Assembly (NCBI RefSeq): GCF_002159975.1
Contig: NZ_NFJR01000001.1
Coordinates: 496,001-560,000, forward strand
Direction of reading: 5' to 3'
DNA from: Barnesiella sp. An22
Lineage (GTDB): Bacteria; Bacteroidota; Bacteroidia; Bacteroidales; Barnesiellaceae
Length of the DNA: 64,000 nucleotides
Part shown: one piece after another, positions 1-7,624 of the stretch
Layout: every line of letters begins with the position of its first letter
Numbering within the stretch: position 1 is the stretch's first letter
Program-made: the position numbers and the translations under genes
Notes under the pieces: model-generated
Told to the model about the DNA's origin: nothing
The model's input: the letters and a program-made list of their open reading frames with translations, nothing else
Databases searched by the model: none

Positions 1-1933
1 ACTCGGCCAGTTCGTCGAGGGCAATCTTGCGGTCGATGGCTTGGATAATCGAGACCTTCAGTTTCGACTTGTTGGCAACGGTGCGCACGCGCAGGTCTTC
101 GGGACGCTCGATTTCGTTCTCCTCGACGTGAGCCTTGATGACCTTGATGAACTCCTCGCCGTATCGTTTGGCTTTGCCGGCACCCACACCCGGAATGTTC
201 TGCAACTCCTCGAGGGTGATGGGATAGGTCGTGGCCATGGCTTCGAGCGACGGGTCCTGGAAGATGACGTAGGGCGGCAACTCGAGCCGCTTGGCAATCT
301 TCTTGCGCAGGTCTTTGAGGATGGCGTACAGCTCGGGGTCTACCGCACAGGCGGCTCCGCCCTTCATGGGTACCTCTTCCTCCATCTCTTCGAAATCGAC
401 ATCCTTCACAATCTTGAACGATACCGGATTCTTCAGGAATGCGTGTCCGGCTTTGGTCACCTTCAACAATCCATAGTTTTCAATATCCTTACTGATATAA
501 CCGGCTATCAATGCCTGACGGATTACGGCATTCCACGTACGCTCGTCTTCGCCCTGTCCGCTACCGAAGACCTCCAGGTCTTCGTGCTGATACGAGAGCA
601 CCTGGCTGGTCTCTTTGCCCAGCAGGACATCGATAACATATTCGGTTTTAAATTTCTCTTTCAGTGCAATGATAGTTTCAAGAACCGCACAAAGTTGATC
701 TTTTGCTTCCACTTGTTTTTTAGGATTTAGGCAATTATCACAATTTCCGCAATTGTCTTCTTCATACTCCTCACCGAAGTAGTGCAGCAGAATCTTGCGG
801 CGGCAGAGCGACGACTCGGCATAGGCTGCAGTTTCCAGCAGCAACTGTTTGCCTATCTCTTGCTCGGCCAGGGGTTTACCCTGCATGAACTTCTCGAGTT
901 TCTGCAAGTCTTTGTTGATATAAAATGTTATACATTGGCCTTCACCTCCGTCACGACCGGCACGTCCCGTCTCCTGATAGTAGCCCTCGAGGCTCTTGGG
1001 TATATCGTAGTGTATGACATAGCGCACATCGGGTTTGTCGATGCCCATGCCAAAGGCTATCGTGGCGACGATAACGTCGATCTTTTCCAACAGGAATGCG
1101 TCCTGGTTTTGCGTACGGGTAGCCGAGTCCATACCGGCGTGGTAGGGCAACGCCCGTATCCCGTTCACCTGCAGTAGTTCGGCCAGCTCTTCCACCTTCT
1201 TGCGGCTCAGGCAATAGATGATGCCCGACTTCCCCTCCTGCGACTTGATATATTTGATTATATCCTTGTCGATATTCGCCGTCTTGGGGCGCACCTCGTA
1301 GTAGAGGTTGGGCCGGTTGAACGACGACTTGAAGACCGTGGCATCGAGCATGCCCAGGTTCTTCTGGATATCGTGCTGCACCTTGGGGGTGGCAGTGGCC
1401 GTGAGGGCGATAACTGGTTTTACCCCTATCTCGTTGATGATGGGTCGTATGCGGCGATACTCGGGACGGAAGTCGTGCCCCCACTCCGAGATACAGTGCG
1501 CCTCGTCGACAGCATAGAACGAGATGTTTACCTGACGCAAAAAGTCGATATTCTCTTCCTTGGTAAGCGACTCGGGTGCGACATACAGCAATTTGGTTTT
1601 TCCCGACAATATATCACTCTTGACCTGATCGATTGCCGCTTTGTTGAGCGAGGAGTTTATAAAGTGAGCCACACCGTCTTCGGCGCTGAAGTTGCGCATG
1701 GCATCGACCTGGTTTTTCATCAATGCAATCAAAGGCGAAATGACGACGGCCGTCCCGTCGAGAATCAGGGACGGTAGTTGATAACAAAGCGACTTACCTC
1801 CTCCGGTAGGCATCAATACAAAGGTGTCTTTCCCGGCGAGTAAATTTTTGATAATCGCTTCCTGATTTCCTTTGAAGGTATCGAATCCGAAATGCTTTTT
1901 CAGTTCCTCGGTCAAATTTACTTCTTTTGCCAT
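1..1933 (-). CDS. recQ: ATP-dependent DNA helicase RecQ (C-terminus cut off by window edge)
   Basis: The minus-strand frame starts with ATG at 1933 and is still open at base 1, giving 644 codons. RecQ is a 3'-5' DNA helicase acting in recombination and stalled-fork repair. Visible in order: helicase motif I MPTGGGKSLCYQLP (about residues 40-53), the DEAH box of motif II, the ALTATAT motif III, the QETGRAGRD motif VI, the four-cysteine zinc site of the RecQ-Ct region (CRRK...CGNCDNC), a winged-helix region, and an HRDC domain (LEELQNIPGVGAGKAKRYG) near the truncated end. RecQ proteins of Bacteroidales are usually somewhat longer, so only a short C-terminal part should be missing. A promoter-like element lies just upstream. 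Family assignment is secure; the missing end cannot be judged. Confidence 0.97.
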   Translation of the reverse strand, partial: MAKEVNLTEELKKHFGFDTFKGNQEAIIKNLLAGKDTFVLMPTGGGKSLCYQLPSLILDGTAVVISPLIALMKNQVDAMRNFSAEDGVAHFINSSLNKAAIDQVKSDILSGKTKLLYVAPESLTKEENIDFLRQVNISFYAVDEAHCISEWGHDFRPEYRRIRPIINEIGVKPVIALTATATPKVQHDIQKNLGMLDATVFKSSFNRPNLYYEVRPKTANIDKDIIKYIKSQEGKSGIIYCLSRKKVEELAELLQVNGIRALPYHAGMDSATRTQNQDAFLLEKIDVIVATIAFGMGIDKPDVRYVIHYDIPKSLEGYYQETGRAGRDGGEGQCITFYINKDLQKLEKFMQGKPLAEQEIGKQLLLETAAYAESSLCRRKILLHYFGEEYEEDNCGNCDNCLNPKKQVEAKDQLCAVLETIIALKEKFKTEYVIDVLLGKETSQVLSYQHEDLEVFGSGQGEDERTWNAVIRQALIAGYISKDIENYGLLKVTKAGHAFLKNPVSFKIVKDVDFEEMEEEVPMKGGAACAVDPELYAILKDLRKKIAKRLELPPYVIFQDPSLEAMATTYPITLEELQNIPGVGAGKAKRYGEEFIKVIKAHVEENEIERPEDLRVRTVANKSKLKVSIIQAIDRKIALDELAE

Positions 1934-1983
1934 ACGGTTATTCTCTTTCTCGTTATTGGTTAGCCGATCTCTTATCGGTCTAA

Positions 1984-2016
1984 CAAATTTATAAACAACT
2001 CTGCGTAATTACCAAA
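1984..2016 (-). promoter_or_regulatory. Putative recQ promoter (TTTG-N21-TAAATTTG)
   Basis: On the minus strand TTTG (2016-2013) and TAAATTTG (1991-1984) are separated by 21 bases, matching the Bacteroidetes -33/-7 consensus. The predicted start of transcription lies about 45 bases before the recQ ATG. clpX ends just upstream at 2034, so recQ may also receive read-through. Confidence 0.5.
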
Positions 2017-2033
2017 TTTTAATGCTGCTTTTT

Positions 2034-3266
2034 TTATACGGCCAATAGTTTTGCTTTCTCTAATTTTTTCTCGGCATAGCTGCGGGTGATGTTCAGCTTC
2101 TTCTTCGCCGACGAGGGGGTCTCGTACATGGCATCCATCATCACCGTCTCGACAATCGAGCGCAAGCCGCGGGCTCCCAGTTTGAACTCGATGGCCTTGT
2201 CGACCACATAGTCGAGCATGTCGTCGTCGAAGGTGAGCTTCACGCCATCCATCTCGAACAGTTTGACATACTGCTTGATAATCGAGTTTTTGGGCTCGAC
2301 CAGGATACGGCGCAGAGCGTCGCGATCGAGAGGATTCAGGTAGATGAGGATGGGCAGACGCCCGATAATCTCGGGGATGAGGCCATACGACTTGAGGTCT
2401 TGCGGGGCAATGTACTGCAACAGGTTGTCGCGGTTGATACGGTTGTTGCTGCCACCGCCGTTGAACCCTACCACGTGGGCATTGAGCCGCATGGCTATCT
2501 TGCGCTCGATACCGTCGAAGGCCCCGCCGCAGATGTAGAGGATGTTCTTGGTGTTGACCGGAATCATCTTCTGCTCGGGGTGCTTGCGCCCGCCTTGGGG
2601 CGGCACGTTCACGATAGAGCCTTCGAGCAGCTTGAGCAACCCTTGCTGCACGCCCTCGCCGCTCACGTCGCGGGTAATCGAGGGGTTGTCGCTCTTGCGG
2701 GCTATCTTGTCGATCTCGTCGATAAAGACGATACCCCGCTCGGCAGCCTCCACGTCGTAGTCGGCCACTTGAAGCAGGCGGGTGAGAATGCTCTCTATAT
2801 CTTCGCCCACGTAACCGGCCTCGGTGAGCACCGTGGCATCGACAATGGTAAAGGGCACCTTGAGCAGCCGGGCAATGGTCTTGGCCAGTAAGGTCTTGCC
2901 GGTACCCGTGGGGCCTACCATGATGATGTTCGACTTCTCTATCTCCACATCGTCGGCATCGTCGGTCGCATTCTGCATGATGCGCTTGTAGTGGTTGTAG
3001 ACCGACACGGCCAGGTAGCGCTTGGCATCGTCCTGCCCGATGACGTACTGGTCGAGAAAGCTCTTTATCTCTTCGGGCTTGGGCAACTCCTCGCGCGAAA
3101 TCGACCATTTCGAATTTTTCTTCCGCTTCTTGTGCAGATACTCTTCGGAAAGGAGGTAGGCCTGTTCGGCACACTCGTCACAGATGCAGCCGTCACGGCC
3201 GGGCATCAGCAACCGCACCTCGTTTTCACCTCGTCCGCAAAAACTACACTTCTCACCTTTCGCCAT
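2034..3266 (-). CDS. clpX: ClpX, AAA+ unfoldase subunit of ClpXP protease
   Basis: 410 residues, the normal length. ClpX recognises, unfolds and feeds substrates into the ClpP chamber. Visible: an N-terminal four-cysteine zinc-binding domain (CSFC ... CICDEC, residues 7-36), Walker [13 protein letters not shown], the pore loop GYVGED, Walker [11 protein letters not shown], the RKH loop (GRKHPEQ), sensor 2 GARGLRS near the C-terminus. Its start codon lies inside the end of clpP, a 14-base overlap in a different frame, so the two are almost certainly translated from one message and coupled. The next gene downstream on the same strand, recQ, has its own promoter-like site. Confidence 0.98.
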   Translation of the reverse strand: MAKGEKCSFCGRGENEVRLLMPGRDGCICDECAEQAYLLSEEYLHKKRKKNSKWSISREELPKPEEIKSFLDQYVIGQDDAKRYLAVSVYNHYKRIMQNATDDADDVEIEKSNIIMVGPTGTGKTLLAKTIARLLKVPFTIVDATVLTEAGYVGEDIESILTRLLQVADYDVEAAERGIVFIDEIDKIARKSDNPSITRDVSGEGVQQGLLKLLEGSIVNVPPQGGRKHPEQKMIPVNTKNILYICGGAFDGIERKIAMRLNAHVVGFNGGGSNNRINRDNLLQYIAPQDLKSYGLIPEIIGRLPILIYLNPLDRDALRRILVEPKNSIIKQYVKLFEMDGVKLTFDDDMLDYVVDKAIEFKLGARGLRSIVETVMMDAMYETPSSAKKKLNITRSYAEKKLEKAKLLAV

Positions 3267-3948
3267 TGCTCAAATCGTTTTTCTTGGATTTAACCAATAC
3301 CTCATCGATCATGCCATACTCTTTGGCCTCGATGGCAGTCATCCAGTAGTCGCGGTCCGAGTCTTTCTCTACCCGCTCGTAGGTGTTGCCCGAGTGGTCG
3401 GCGATAATAGTATAAAGTTCTTTCTTAAGTTTCTGTATTTCGCGAGCGGTAATCTCAATATCCGAGGCCTGACCCTGGGCGCCACCCATCGGCTGGTGAA
3501 TCATCACCCGCGAGTGTTTCAGGGCAAAGCGTTTCCCCTTGGTACCGGCTACCAGCAGCACGGCACCCATCGAAGCGGCCATACCGGTGCAGATGGTCGA
3601 CACGTCGCAGCTGATGAACTGCATGGTGTCGTAGATACCCAACCCGGCATAAACCGACCCGCCCGGCGTATTGAAATAAATCGAGATGTCTTTACCGGGG
3701 TCGGCGGCATCGAGGTAGAGCAACTGCGCCTCTATGACATTCGAGGTATAATCGTCGATAGGTGTTCCCAGAAAGATCACACGATCCATCATCAAACGCG
3801 AGAACACGTCCATCTGAGTGACATTCAACTGACGCTCCTCCATAATGGTCGGAGAGAGGTAACTGCTGGTAAACTGTGCATACTGGTCCAGAGCCAGACC
3901 GTTCATGCCTAAATGCTTCACCGCATAATTTCTAAAATCGTTGGTCAT
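3253..3948 (-). CDS. clpP: ClpP, serine peptidase subunit of ClpXP
   Basis: 231 residues; ClpP forms the double-heptamer proteolytic chamber. The catalytic triad is visible as Ser126 in GMAASMGA, His151 in MIHQPMGG and, by alignment with the family, Asp200 in DRDYWMTA. The protein carries about 20 residues more at the N-terminus than enterobacterial mature ClpP, consistent with a short processed propeptide. It is the first gene of clpP-clpX and overlaps clpX by 14 bases. Two promoter-like sites and a palindrome lie in the gap upstream. Tig is encoded upstream on the same strand, the usual tig-clpP-clpX order, but a terminator separates them here. Confidence 0.98.
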   Translation of the reverse strand: MTNDFRNYAVKHLGMNGLALDQYAQFTSSYLSPTIMEERQLNVTQMDVFSRLMMDRVIFLGTPIDDYTSNVIEAQLLYLDAADPGKDISIYFNTPGGSVYAGLGIYDTMQFISCDVSTICTGMAASMGAVLLVAGTKGKRFALKHSRVMIHQPMGGAQGQASDIEITAREIQKLKKELYTIIADHSGNTYERVEKDSDRDYWMTAIEAKEYGMIDEVLVKSKKNDLSNGER

Positions 3949-4026
3949 GTTATACGTATTTAATTGTTTCTATCCCTATTTTCAATCCATGGTTGCGAAA
4001 GCCATAGCCAAAGTCAAACCGGGAAA

Positions 4027-4034
4027 CAAAGATA
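4027..4034 (-). promoter_or_regulatory. Putative clpP promoter P2, -7 element TATCTTTG
   Basis: TATCTTTG on the minus strand about 80 bases before the clpP start matches TAnnTTTG. I see no well-spaced -33 element, so this is weaker than the upstream copy at 4070-4102. Confidence 0.35.
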
Positions 4035-4069
4035 CTGTTTGACTTTGTCAAGACACATTCTATCTCATA

Positions 4070-4102
4070 CAAAGATATAAACAAAAACAGTTATGCCCCA
4101 AA
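4070..4102 (-). promoter_or_regulatory. Putative clpP promoter P1 (TTTG-N21-TATCTTTG)
   Basis: TTTG (4102-4099) and TATCTTTG (4077-4070) on the minus strand with a 21-base spacer fit the Bacteroidetes promoter. The -33 element lies inside an imperfect palindrome at 4095-4113 (GCCCCAAAT, two A, ATTTGGGC). The position suggests that a protein bound to the palindrome could compete with the polymerase. The rest of the 331-base gap between clpP and tig holds only the tig terminator and P2. Confidence 0.5.
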
Positions 4103-4211
4103 TAAATTTGGGCGAGCCTCCTGTTTTTTAGGACCTGCTTTCACAAAAAATAATATATACATCACAACCCGCCTGCCCCTCGAACCAGCAAAACTACCGG
4201 GCCGAGGTGAC

Positions 4212-4244
4212 AAAAAGCCCCGAAAACAGAGGGTTCCGGGGCTT
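4212..4244 (-). terminator. Rho-independent terminator of tig
   Basis: On the minus strand, AAGCCCCG (4244-4237) pairs with CGGGGCTT (4222-4215), followed by a run of T residues (complement of 4212-4216). It begins 36 bases after the tig stop codon, so tig and clpPX are separate transcription units despite the conserved order. Confidence 0.8.
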
Positions 4245-4279
4245 CGTGTGAATTTATATCGAATTACTATCGACTGGTC

Positions 4280-5641
4280 TTATTCTGCAGTTTCGAACAG
4301 CTTCTGGAAATTCTCCATCGATACCTCTTTGTGGTTGAGGGTTACCGATTCCTTGATAGCCGTTTGAATCTTCATCTCGGTAGCCTGGTTGATGAGACGC
4401 GAACGGGTATCCTTGTTCGAGAGCATCTCGTTGCCGTAGCGCTCGAGTACATCGTCGGGCACACCGGTCATGCCGTATTGGGCAAACTGGCTGGCGGCTA
4501 CACGTTTGGCCATAGCCTTCAGGTCGTTGTCGTCGACATGAATATCGAATTGTTTTACGATTTGCTCCTTAATCAGTTGCCACTTCAAGTCGGGTACCAT
4601 GCGCGAATAGTCGTCGTCGATGGTCTCGGCCTTGCGCTCCTTGTCGGTAGCGAGCAACCAGCGTTTGAGGAATGCGTCGGGCAATTCGAAGTCGCCTACG
4701 GCTTTTTCGATGGCAGCACGCGAATCGAGCGAGAAGCGGTAGTCGCTCTCGGGAACCAGCTGGTGGGCAATCATCTCGCGGATTTTGGCCAGGTACTCTT
4801 CCTCGGTCTTCACGGTATCCTTACCGAAGATGCTGTCGAAGAACTCCTGATTCAACTCGGCGGGTTGCAGGTGGGTAATATCTGTCACTGTCATTTCGAA
4901 GTCGGATGTCACATTGGCAGCCTTCTCCTTGTCGGTATTGAGCATCGAAGCCAGTTCGGCTACCGAAGCGTTGCAGCTCTTCGAGGGGTTGAATACCACT
5001 TTGTCGCCCTTCTTCACGCCGGCAAACTTGGCCTTCTCGTCGTCGCTCTTGAAGTAGTTGGGCGAAACGATTGTGCTCTCTACCGTGATGCCGCCTTCGA
5101 GGGGAGTGCCGTCGCTCGAGAGCTCGACCATCGAACCCTTGATGAGGTCTTTCTCGTCGGTCGACTCGTCTACCGAAACCTGTTTGCCGAAGCGGGCACG
5201 GAACGATTCGTCCTGACGTTTTACCATATCGTCGTCGACCGTAATCGTGTAGTAGGGAACCGAAATCGACTTGTCTACCTTCACATTCAGTTCGGGGGCC
5301 AGAGCCACATCAAAACGGAAGGTGAAATCGTCCTGAGCATCCAGGTCGACCGTCATGTCTTCGGCCGTCATGGGCTCGCCCAGAATGTTGAGTTTGTTAT
5401 CGCGGATATAATTGTACAAAGCCTCTGAAACCAAACGGTTGATCTCCTCTACCCGTACCGATTTGCCAAACATCTTCGTGAGGATGCTGAAGGGTACTTT
5501 CCCCTTTCTGAAACCGGGGATATTGGCTTTCTGCCCGTAGGCGCGAAGAGATTTATCAACTTTGTCCTGATAATCGGCTTTCGATATTTCAATCGAAATC
5601 ACAGCGTTCAGGTTGTCGGTGTTTTGATGTGAAACGTTCAT
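4280..5641 (-). CDS. tig: Trigger factor, ribosome-associated chaperone
   Basis: 453 residues. Trigger factor docks at the ribosomal exit tunnel and shields nascent chains. The ribosome-binding signature GFRKGKVP is at about residues 43-50; the N-terminal domain is followed by a divergent FKBP-like middle region (about 150-245) and a helical C-terminal substrate-cradling domain. The middle region is poorly conserved, as is usual in Bacteroidota, so prolyl isomerase activity cannot be assumed. It has a well-matched promoter (5722-5752) and its own terminator (4212-4244). It lies upstream of clpP-clpX, the common gene order for this chaperone/protease group. Confidence 0.96.
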   Translation of the reverse strand: MNVSHQNTDNLNAVISIEISKADYQDKVDKSLRAYGQKANIPGFRKGKVPFSILTKMFGKSVRVEEINRLVSEALYNYIRDNKLNILGEPMTAEDMTVDLDAQDDFTFRFDVALAPELNVKVDKSISVPYYTITVDDDMVKRQDESFRARFGKQVSVDESTDEKDLIKGSMVELSSDGTPLEGGITVESTIVSPNYFKSDDEKAKFAGVKKGDKVVFNPSKSCNASVAELASMLNTDKEKAANVTSDFEMTVTDITHLQPAELNQEFFDSIFGKDTVKTEEEYLAKIREMIAHQLVPESDYRFSLDSRAAIEKAVGDFELPDAFLKRWLLATDKERKAETIDDDYSRMVPDLKWQLIKEQIVKQFDIHVDDNDLKAMAKRVAASQFAQYGMTGVPDDVLERYGNEMLSNKDTRSRLINQATEMKIQTAIKESVTLNHKEVSMENFQKLFETAE

Positions 5642-5721
5642 TCTTATGAATTTTATTAAATTAGACTCTTTACTGTTTTTACTCTCTATTGCCTACAAAA
5701 AGCGTGCAAATTTTGAGAGCG

Positions 5722-5752
5722 CAAAATTAGTGCTTATCTTTCGATAATCAAA
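5722..5752 (-). promoter_or_regulatory. Putative tig promoter (TTTG-N19-TAATTTTG)
   Basis: Minus-strand TTTG (5752-5749), a 19-base spacer and TAATTTTG (5729-5722) are a full consensus match. Transcription would start roughly 75 bases before the tig ATG. A GC-rich imperfect hairpin at 5787-5830, just upstream, probably terminates the preceding gene. Confidence 0.65.
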
Positions 5753-5844
5753 TTATTATTAAATTTTTTCTTTTTTCGGAACCGACAAACGAGGGGCTCC
5801 GAGGGTGCCCCTTCCCCCCTTCCGGTCGGTCGGGGACAGAGGTT

Positions 5845-6312
5845 CTACTTGGTATCGGCCATCAGCTGGTCGAAGAAATCGTCGAGTTCCTTGTCCATCT
5901 TTTCCCAGAAATCGTCGTGCAGATAGATATTCTCGTCGTCGATGGTAATGAGGTCGGCCACCGGCTCCATGTCGGCATTGACCAGCACCACCGAGAAGGG
6001 AGAAATAACATCCAGCGAGTGAATAGCCTGGCTCACCCGCTCATCGGCCAGTACCTTTCTCAAAAAGGCTATCAAGGCTGCATCCAGCTGGTCGCCATCG
6101 TGAGCCGTGCGCCACTCGTCGAGCTCATCGATGGTCGACTGGGCCAGCACGCCGTCACCGTCGTCGAAGACGGTAAAGAGTTGTTCGTCATACTTCACCT
6201 GCACATACATGTCGGTGAGCGACAGGGCCTCTGCACGGGCCTTCTCTACCGCTGCACAAAGGGTATCGCACAGGGTCGAGAAAAGTTTTTCTTCCGAAGC
6301 GTCCATAATCAT
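5845..6312 (-). CDS. Small acidic protein of unknown function
   Basis: I do not recognise this family. The frame is open from 6381, but the first sequence that looks like protein begins at the ATG of 6312 or 6306, in MIMDASEEKLFSTL. The upstream part is low in conserved character and overlaps a promoter region, so I start at 6312 (155 residues). The protein is soluble, with no signal peptide or membrane segment, rich in Asp and Glu, with an acidic C-terminus (WEKMDKELDDFFDQL). It contains about three alpha/beta segments but no motif I can name. Neighbours are tig downstream and the aromatic operon diverging upstream; neither suggests a function. A -7 match (TACCTTTG, complement of 6415-6422) precedes it. 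Confidence 0.7.
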   Translation of the reverse strand: MIMDASEEKLFSTLCDTLCAAVEKARAEALSLTDMYVQVKYDEQLFTVFDDGDGVLAQSTIDELDEWRTAHDGDQLDAALIAFLRKVLADERVSQAIHSLDVISPFSVVLVNADMEPVADLITIDDENIYLHDDFWEKMDKELDDFFDQLMADTK

Positions 6313-6414
6313 TCTATTCGTTAAGTTGCGACAGTCGGCAACAGCCCTCCGAATCGAAGAGAAAGAGAGACTCTCCCCCACCCGATTTGGCCCTAATGCC
6401 TTCTATCTTTCACA

Positions 6415-6422
6415 CAAAGGTA
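6415..6422 (-). promoter_or_regulatory. Putative promoter -7 element for the 5845-6312 gene
   Basis: TACCTTTG on the minus strand matches TAnnTTTG, about 100 bases before the chosen start. I see no -33 element at the expected distance. Confidence 0.35.
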
Positions 6423-6561
6423 GTGAAAAAAGCAAGTATCGGCATCGACTCCATATCAAATTTTTCTTATTTCTTATATATGCCCGCACAATCATCGTGA
6501 CGGCTACGATTCGAAAAGAATAAAAAAAATATCGTTTTATTCAAAAATTTATAACGATTTG

Positions 6562-6592
6562 TTTGGAATCAAAAATGATTTCATTACATTTG
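6562..6592 (+). promoter_or_regulatory. Promoter of the aromatic amino acid operon (TTTG-N19-TACATTTG)
   Basis: TTTG (6562-6565), 19 bases, TACATTTG (6585-6592) is a full consensus match. Transcription would start near 6600, about 20 bases before the leader-peptide ATG at 6620. The stretch 6313-6561 between the divergent genes is AT-rich and otherwise holds nothing I recognise. Confidence 0.7.
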
Positions 6593-6619
6593 CAACATCA
6601 AACTCGCAACAGAGAAACG

Positions 6620-6700
6620 ATGAAGAACTTTGATTTTGCATATTACTTTTACTTTTATTTTTATTTTCGCCAAAATAAAAACGGGGTTTTATGCAATTAA
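6620..6700 (+). CDS. Phe/Tyr-rich leader peptide of the aromatic operon attenuator
   Basis: A 26-codon frame runs from ATG 6620 to TAA 6698-6700. Residues 4-16 read FDFAYYFYFYFYF: six Phe and five Tyr in 13 codons. It sits about 20 bases after a consensus promoter and just before an intrinsic terminator (6734-6767), itself followed by pheA. This is the arrangement of a ribosome-mediated attenuator: stalling at Phe or Tyr codons would decide which downstream hairpin forms. The role is inferred from layout; the peptide probably has no function of its own. The double Phe/Tyr content fits an operon that makes both amino acids. Confidence 0.85.
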   Translation: MKNFDFAYYFYFYFYFRQNKNGVLCN

Positions 6701-6744
6701 GAGAATGTAAAACAGAACAACGACACGTATAGTAAAATCCCGTT
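6680..6744 (+). promoter_or_regulatory. Antiterminator pairing of the aromatic attenuator
   Basis: Leader bases 6680-6690 (AACGGGGTTTT) can pair with 6734-6744 (AAAATCCCGTT), 11 pairs with one G-U. The latter is the 5' arm of the terminator, so the two structures exclude each other. The first strand lies inside the end of the leader frame. A ribosome stalled at the Phe/Tyr codons would leave it free; one that reaches the stop codon would cover it and let the terminator form. Confidence 0.75.
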
Positions 6745-6767
6745 CAACCACCGAACGGGATTTTTTT
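6734..6767 (+). terminator. Attenuator terminator ahead of pheA
   Basis: AAAATCCCGTTC (6734-6745) and GAACGGGATTTT (6753-6764) form a perfect 12-bp stem with a 7-base loop, followed by more T residues. It lies between the leader peptide and pheA, 12 bases before the pheA start, so it must be read through for operon expression. Confidence 0.88.
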
Positions 6768-6778
6768 ATTTTCGACCT

Positions 6779-7624
6779 ATGAAGAAGAGAGTCACCATAC
6801 AAGGCATAGCCGGCTGTTACCACGAAGCCGCCGCCCGCGCCTACTTCGGCGAGGAGGAAATCGAGACCGTCGCTTGTGCCACCTTTGCCGAGATGTTCGA
6901 CCGCATGGCACTCGACCACTCCCTGCTGGGCATCATCGCCATCGAGAATACCATCGCCGGCAGCCTGCTGCAAAACCACGAGTTGCTGCGCAAGAGCAAT
7001 CTGAACATCGTGGGGGAATACAAGTTGCGCATCTCGCACGTACTGGCCGCTCTGCCGGGCGAGACCCTCGACGACATACGCGAGGTAAACTCGCACCCCA
7101 TGGCCCTGATGCAGTGCGGCGAGTTTCTCAAGACCCACCCGCGCATGAAACTCGTCGAAAAGGACGACACGGCGGGCAGCGCCCAGGAGATAGCCCAGCA
7201 CCACCTCACGGGGCATGCCGCCATCTGCGGCCGGCTGGCGGCCCAAATCTACGGTCTGAACATCCTGGCCGAGGGCATCGAGACCAACAAGCGAAACTTC
7301 ACCCGCTTCCTGGTCGTGGCCGACCCGCTTTACAGCGACTGGCTCACCGCCGGCAAGCGCATCAACAAGGCGTCGCTCGTCTTCAGCCTGCCCCACACGC
7401 AAGGCAGCCTGTCGAAGGTGCTCACCATCCTCTCCTTCTACGACATCAACCTGTCGAAAATACAATCCATGCCCATCATCGGGCGAGAGTGGGAATACCG
7501 GTTTTACATCGACCTCACGTTCGACAACTTCACCCGCTACAAACAATCGCTCGACGCCATACGGCCGTTGACCAAGAACTTCAAAATACTCGGAGAATAT
7601 GCAGAATTTGACAAACCCCTTTGA
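6779..7624 (+). CDS. pheA: Prephenate dehydratase
   Basis: 281 residues. It converts prephenate to phenylpyruvate, the penultimate step to phenylalanine. Visible: the substrate-pocket IENTIAGSL segment (about residues 59-67), the conserved Thr-Arg-Phe of NFTRFLVV before residue 185, and a C-terminal ACT domain (about 195-275) containing SLSKVLTILSFYDINLSKIQSMP. In the enterobacterial family the ACT loop reads ESRP; here it is QSMP, so feedback by Phe may differ. There is no chorismate mutase domain; that activity is fused to the DAHP synthase two genes on. It is the first structural gene after the attenuator and overlaps the aminotransferase by 26 bases, implying coupled translation. Confidence 0.96.
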   Translation: MKKRVTIQGIAGCYHEAAARAYFGEEEIETVACATFAEMFDRMALDHSLLGIIAIENTIAGSLLQNHELLRKSNLNIVGEYKLRISHVLAALPGETLDDIREVNSHPMALMQCGEFLKTHPRMKLVEKDDTAGSAQEIAQHHLTGHAAICGRLAAQIYGLNILAEGIETNKRNFTRFLVVADPLYSDWLTAGKRINKASLVFSLPHTQGSLSKVLTILSFYDINLSKIQSMPIIGREWEYRFYIDLTFDNFTRYKQSLDAIRPLTKNFKILGEYAEFDKPL

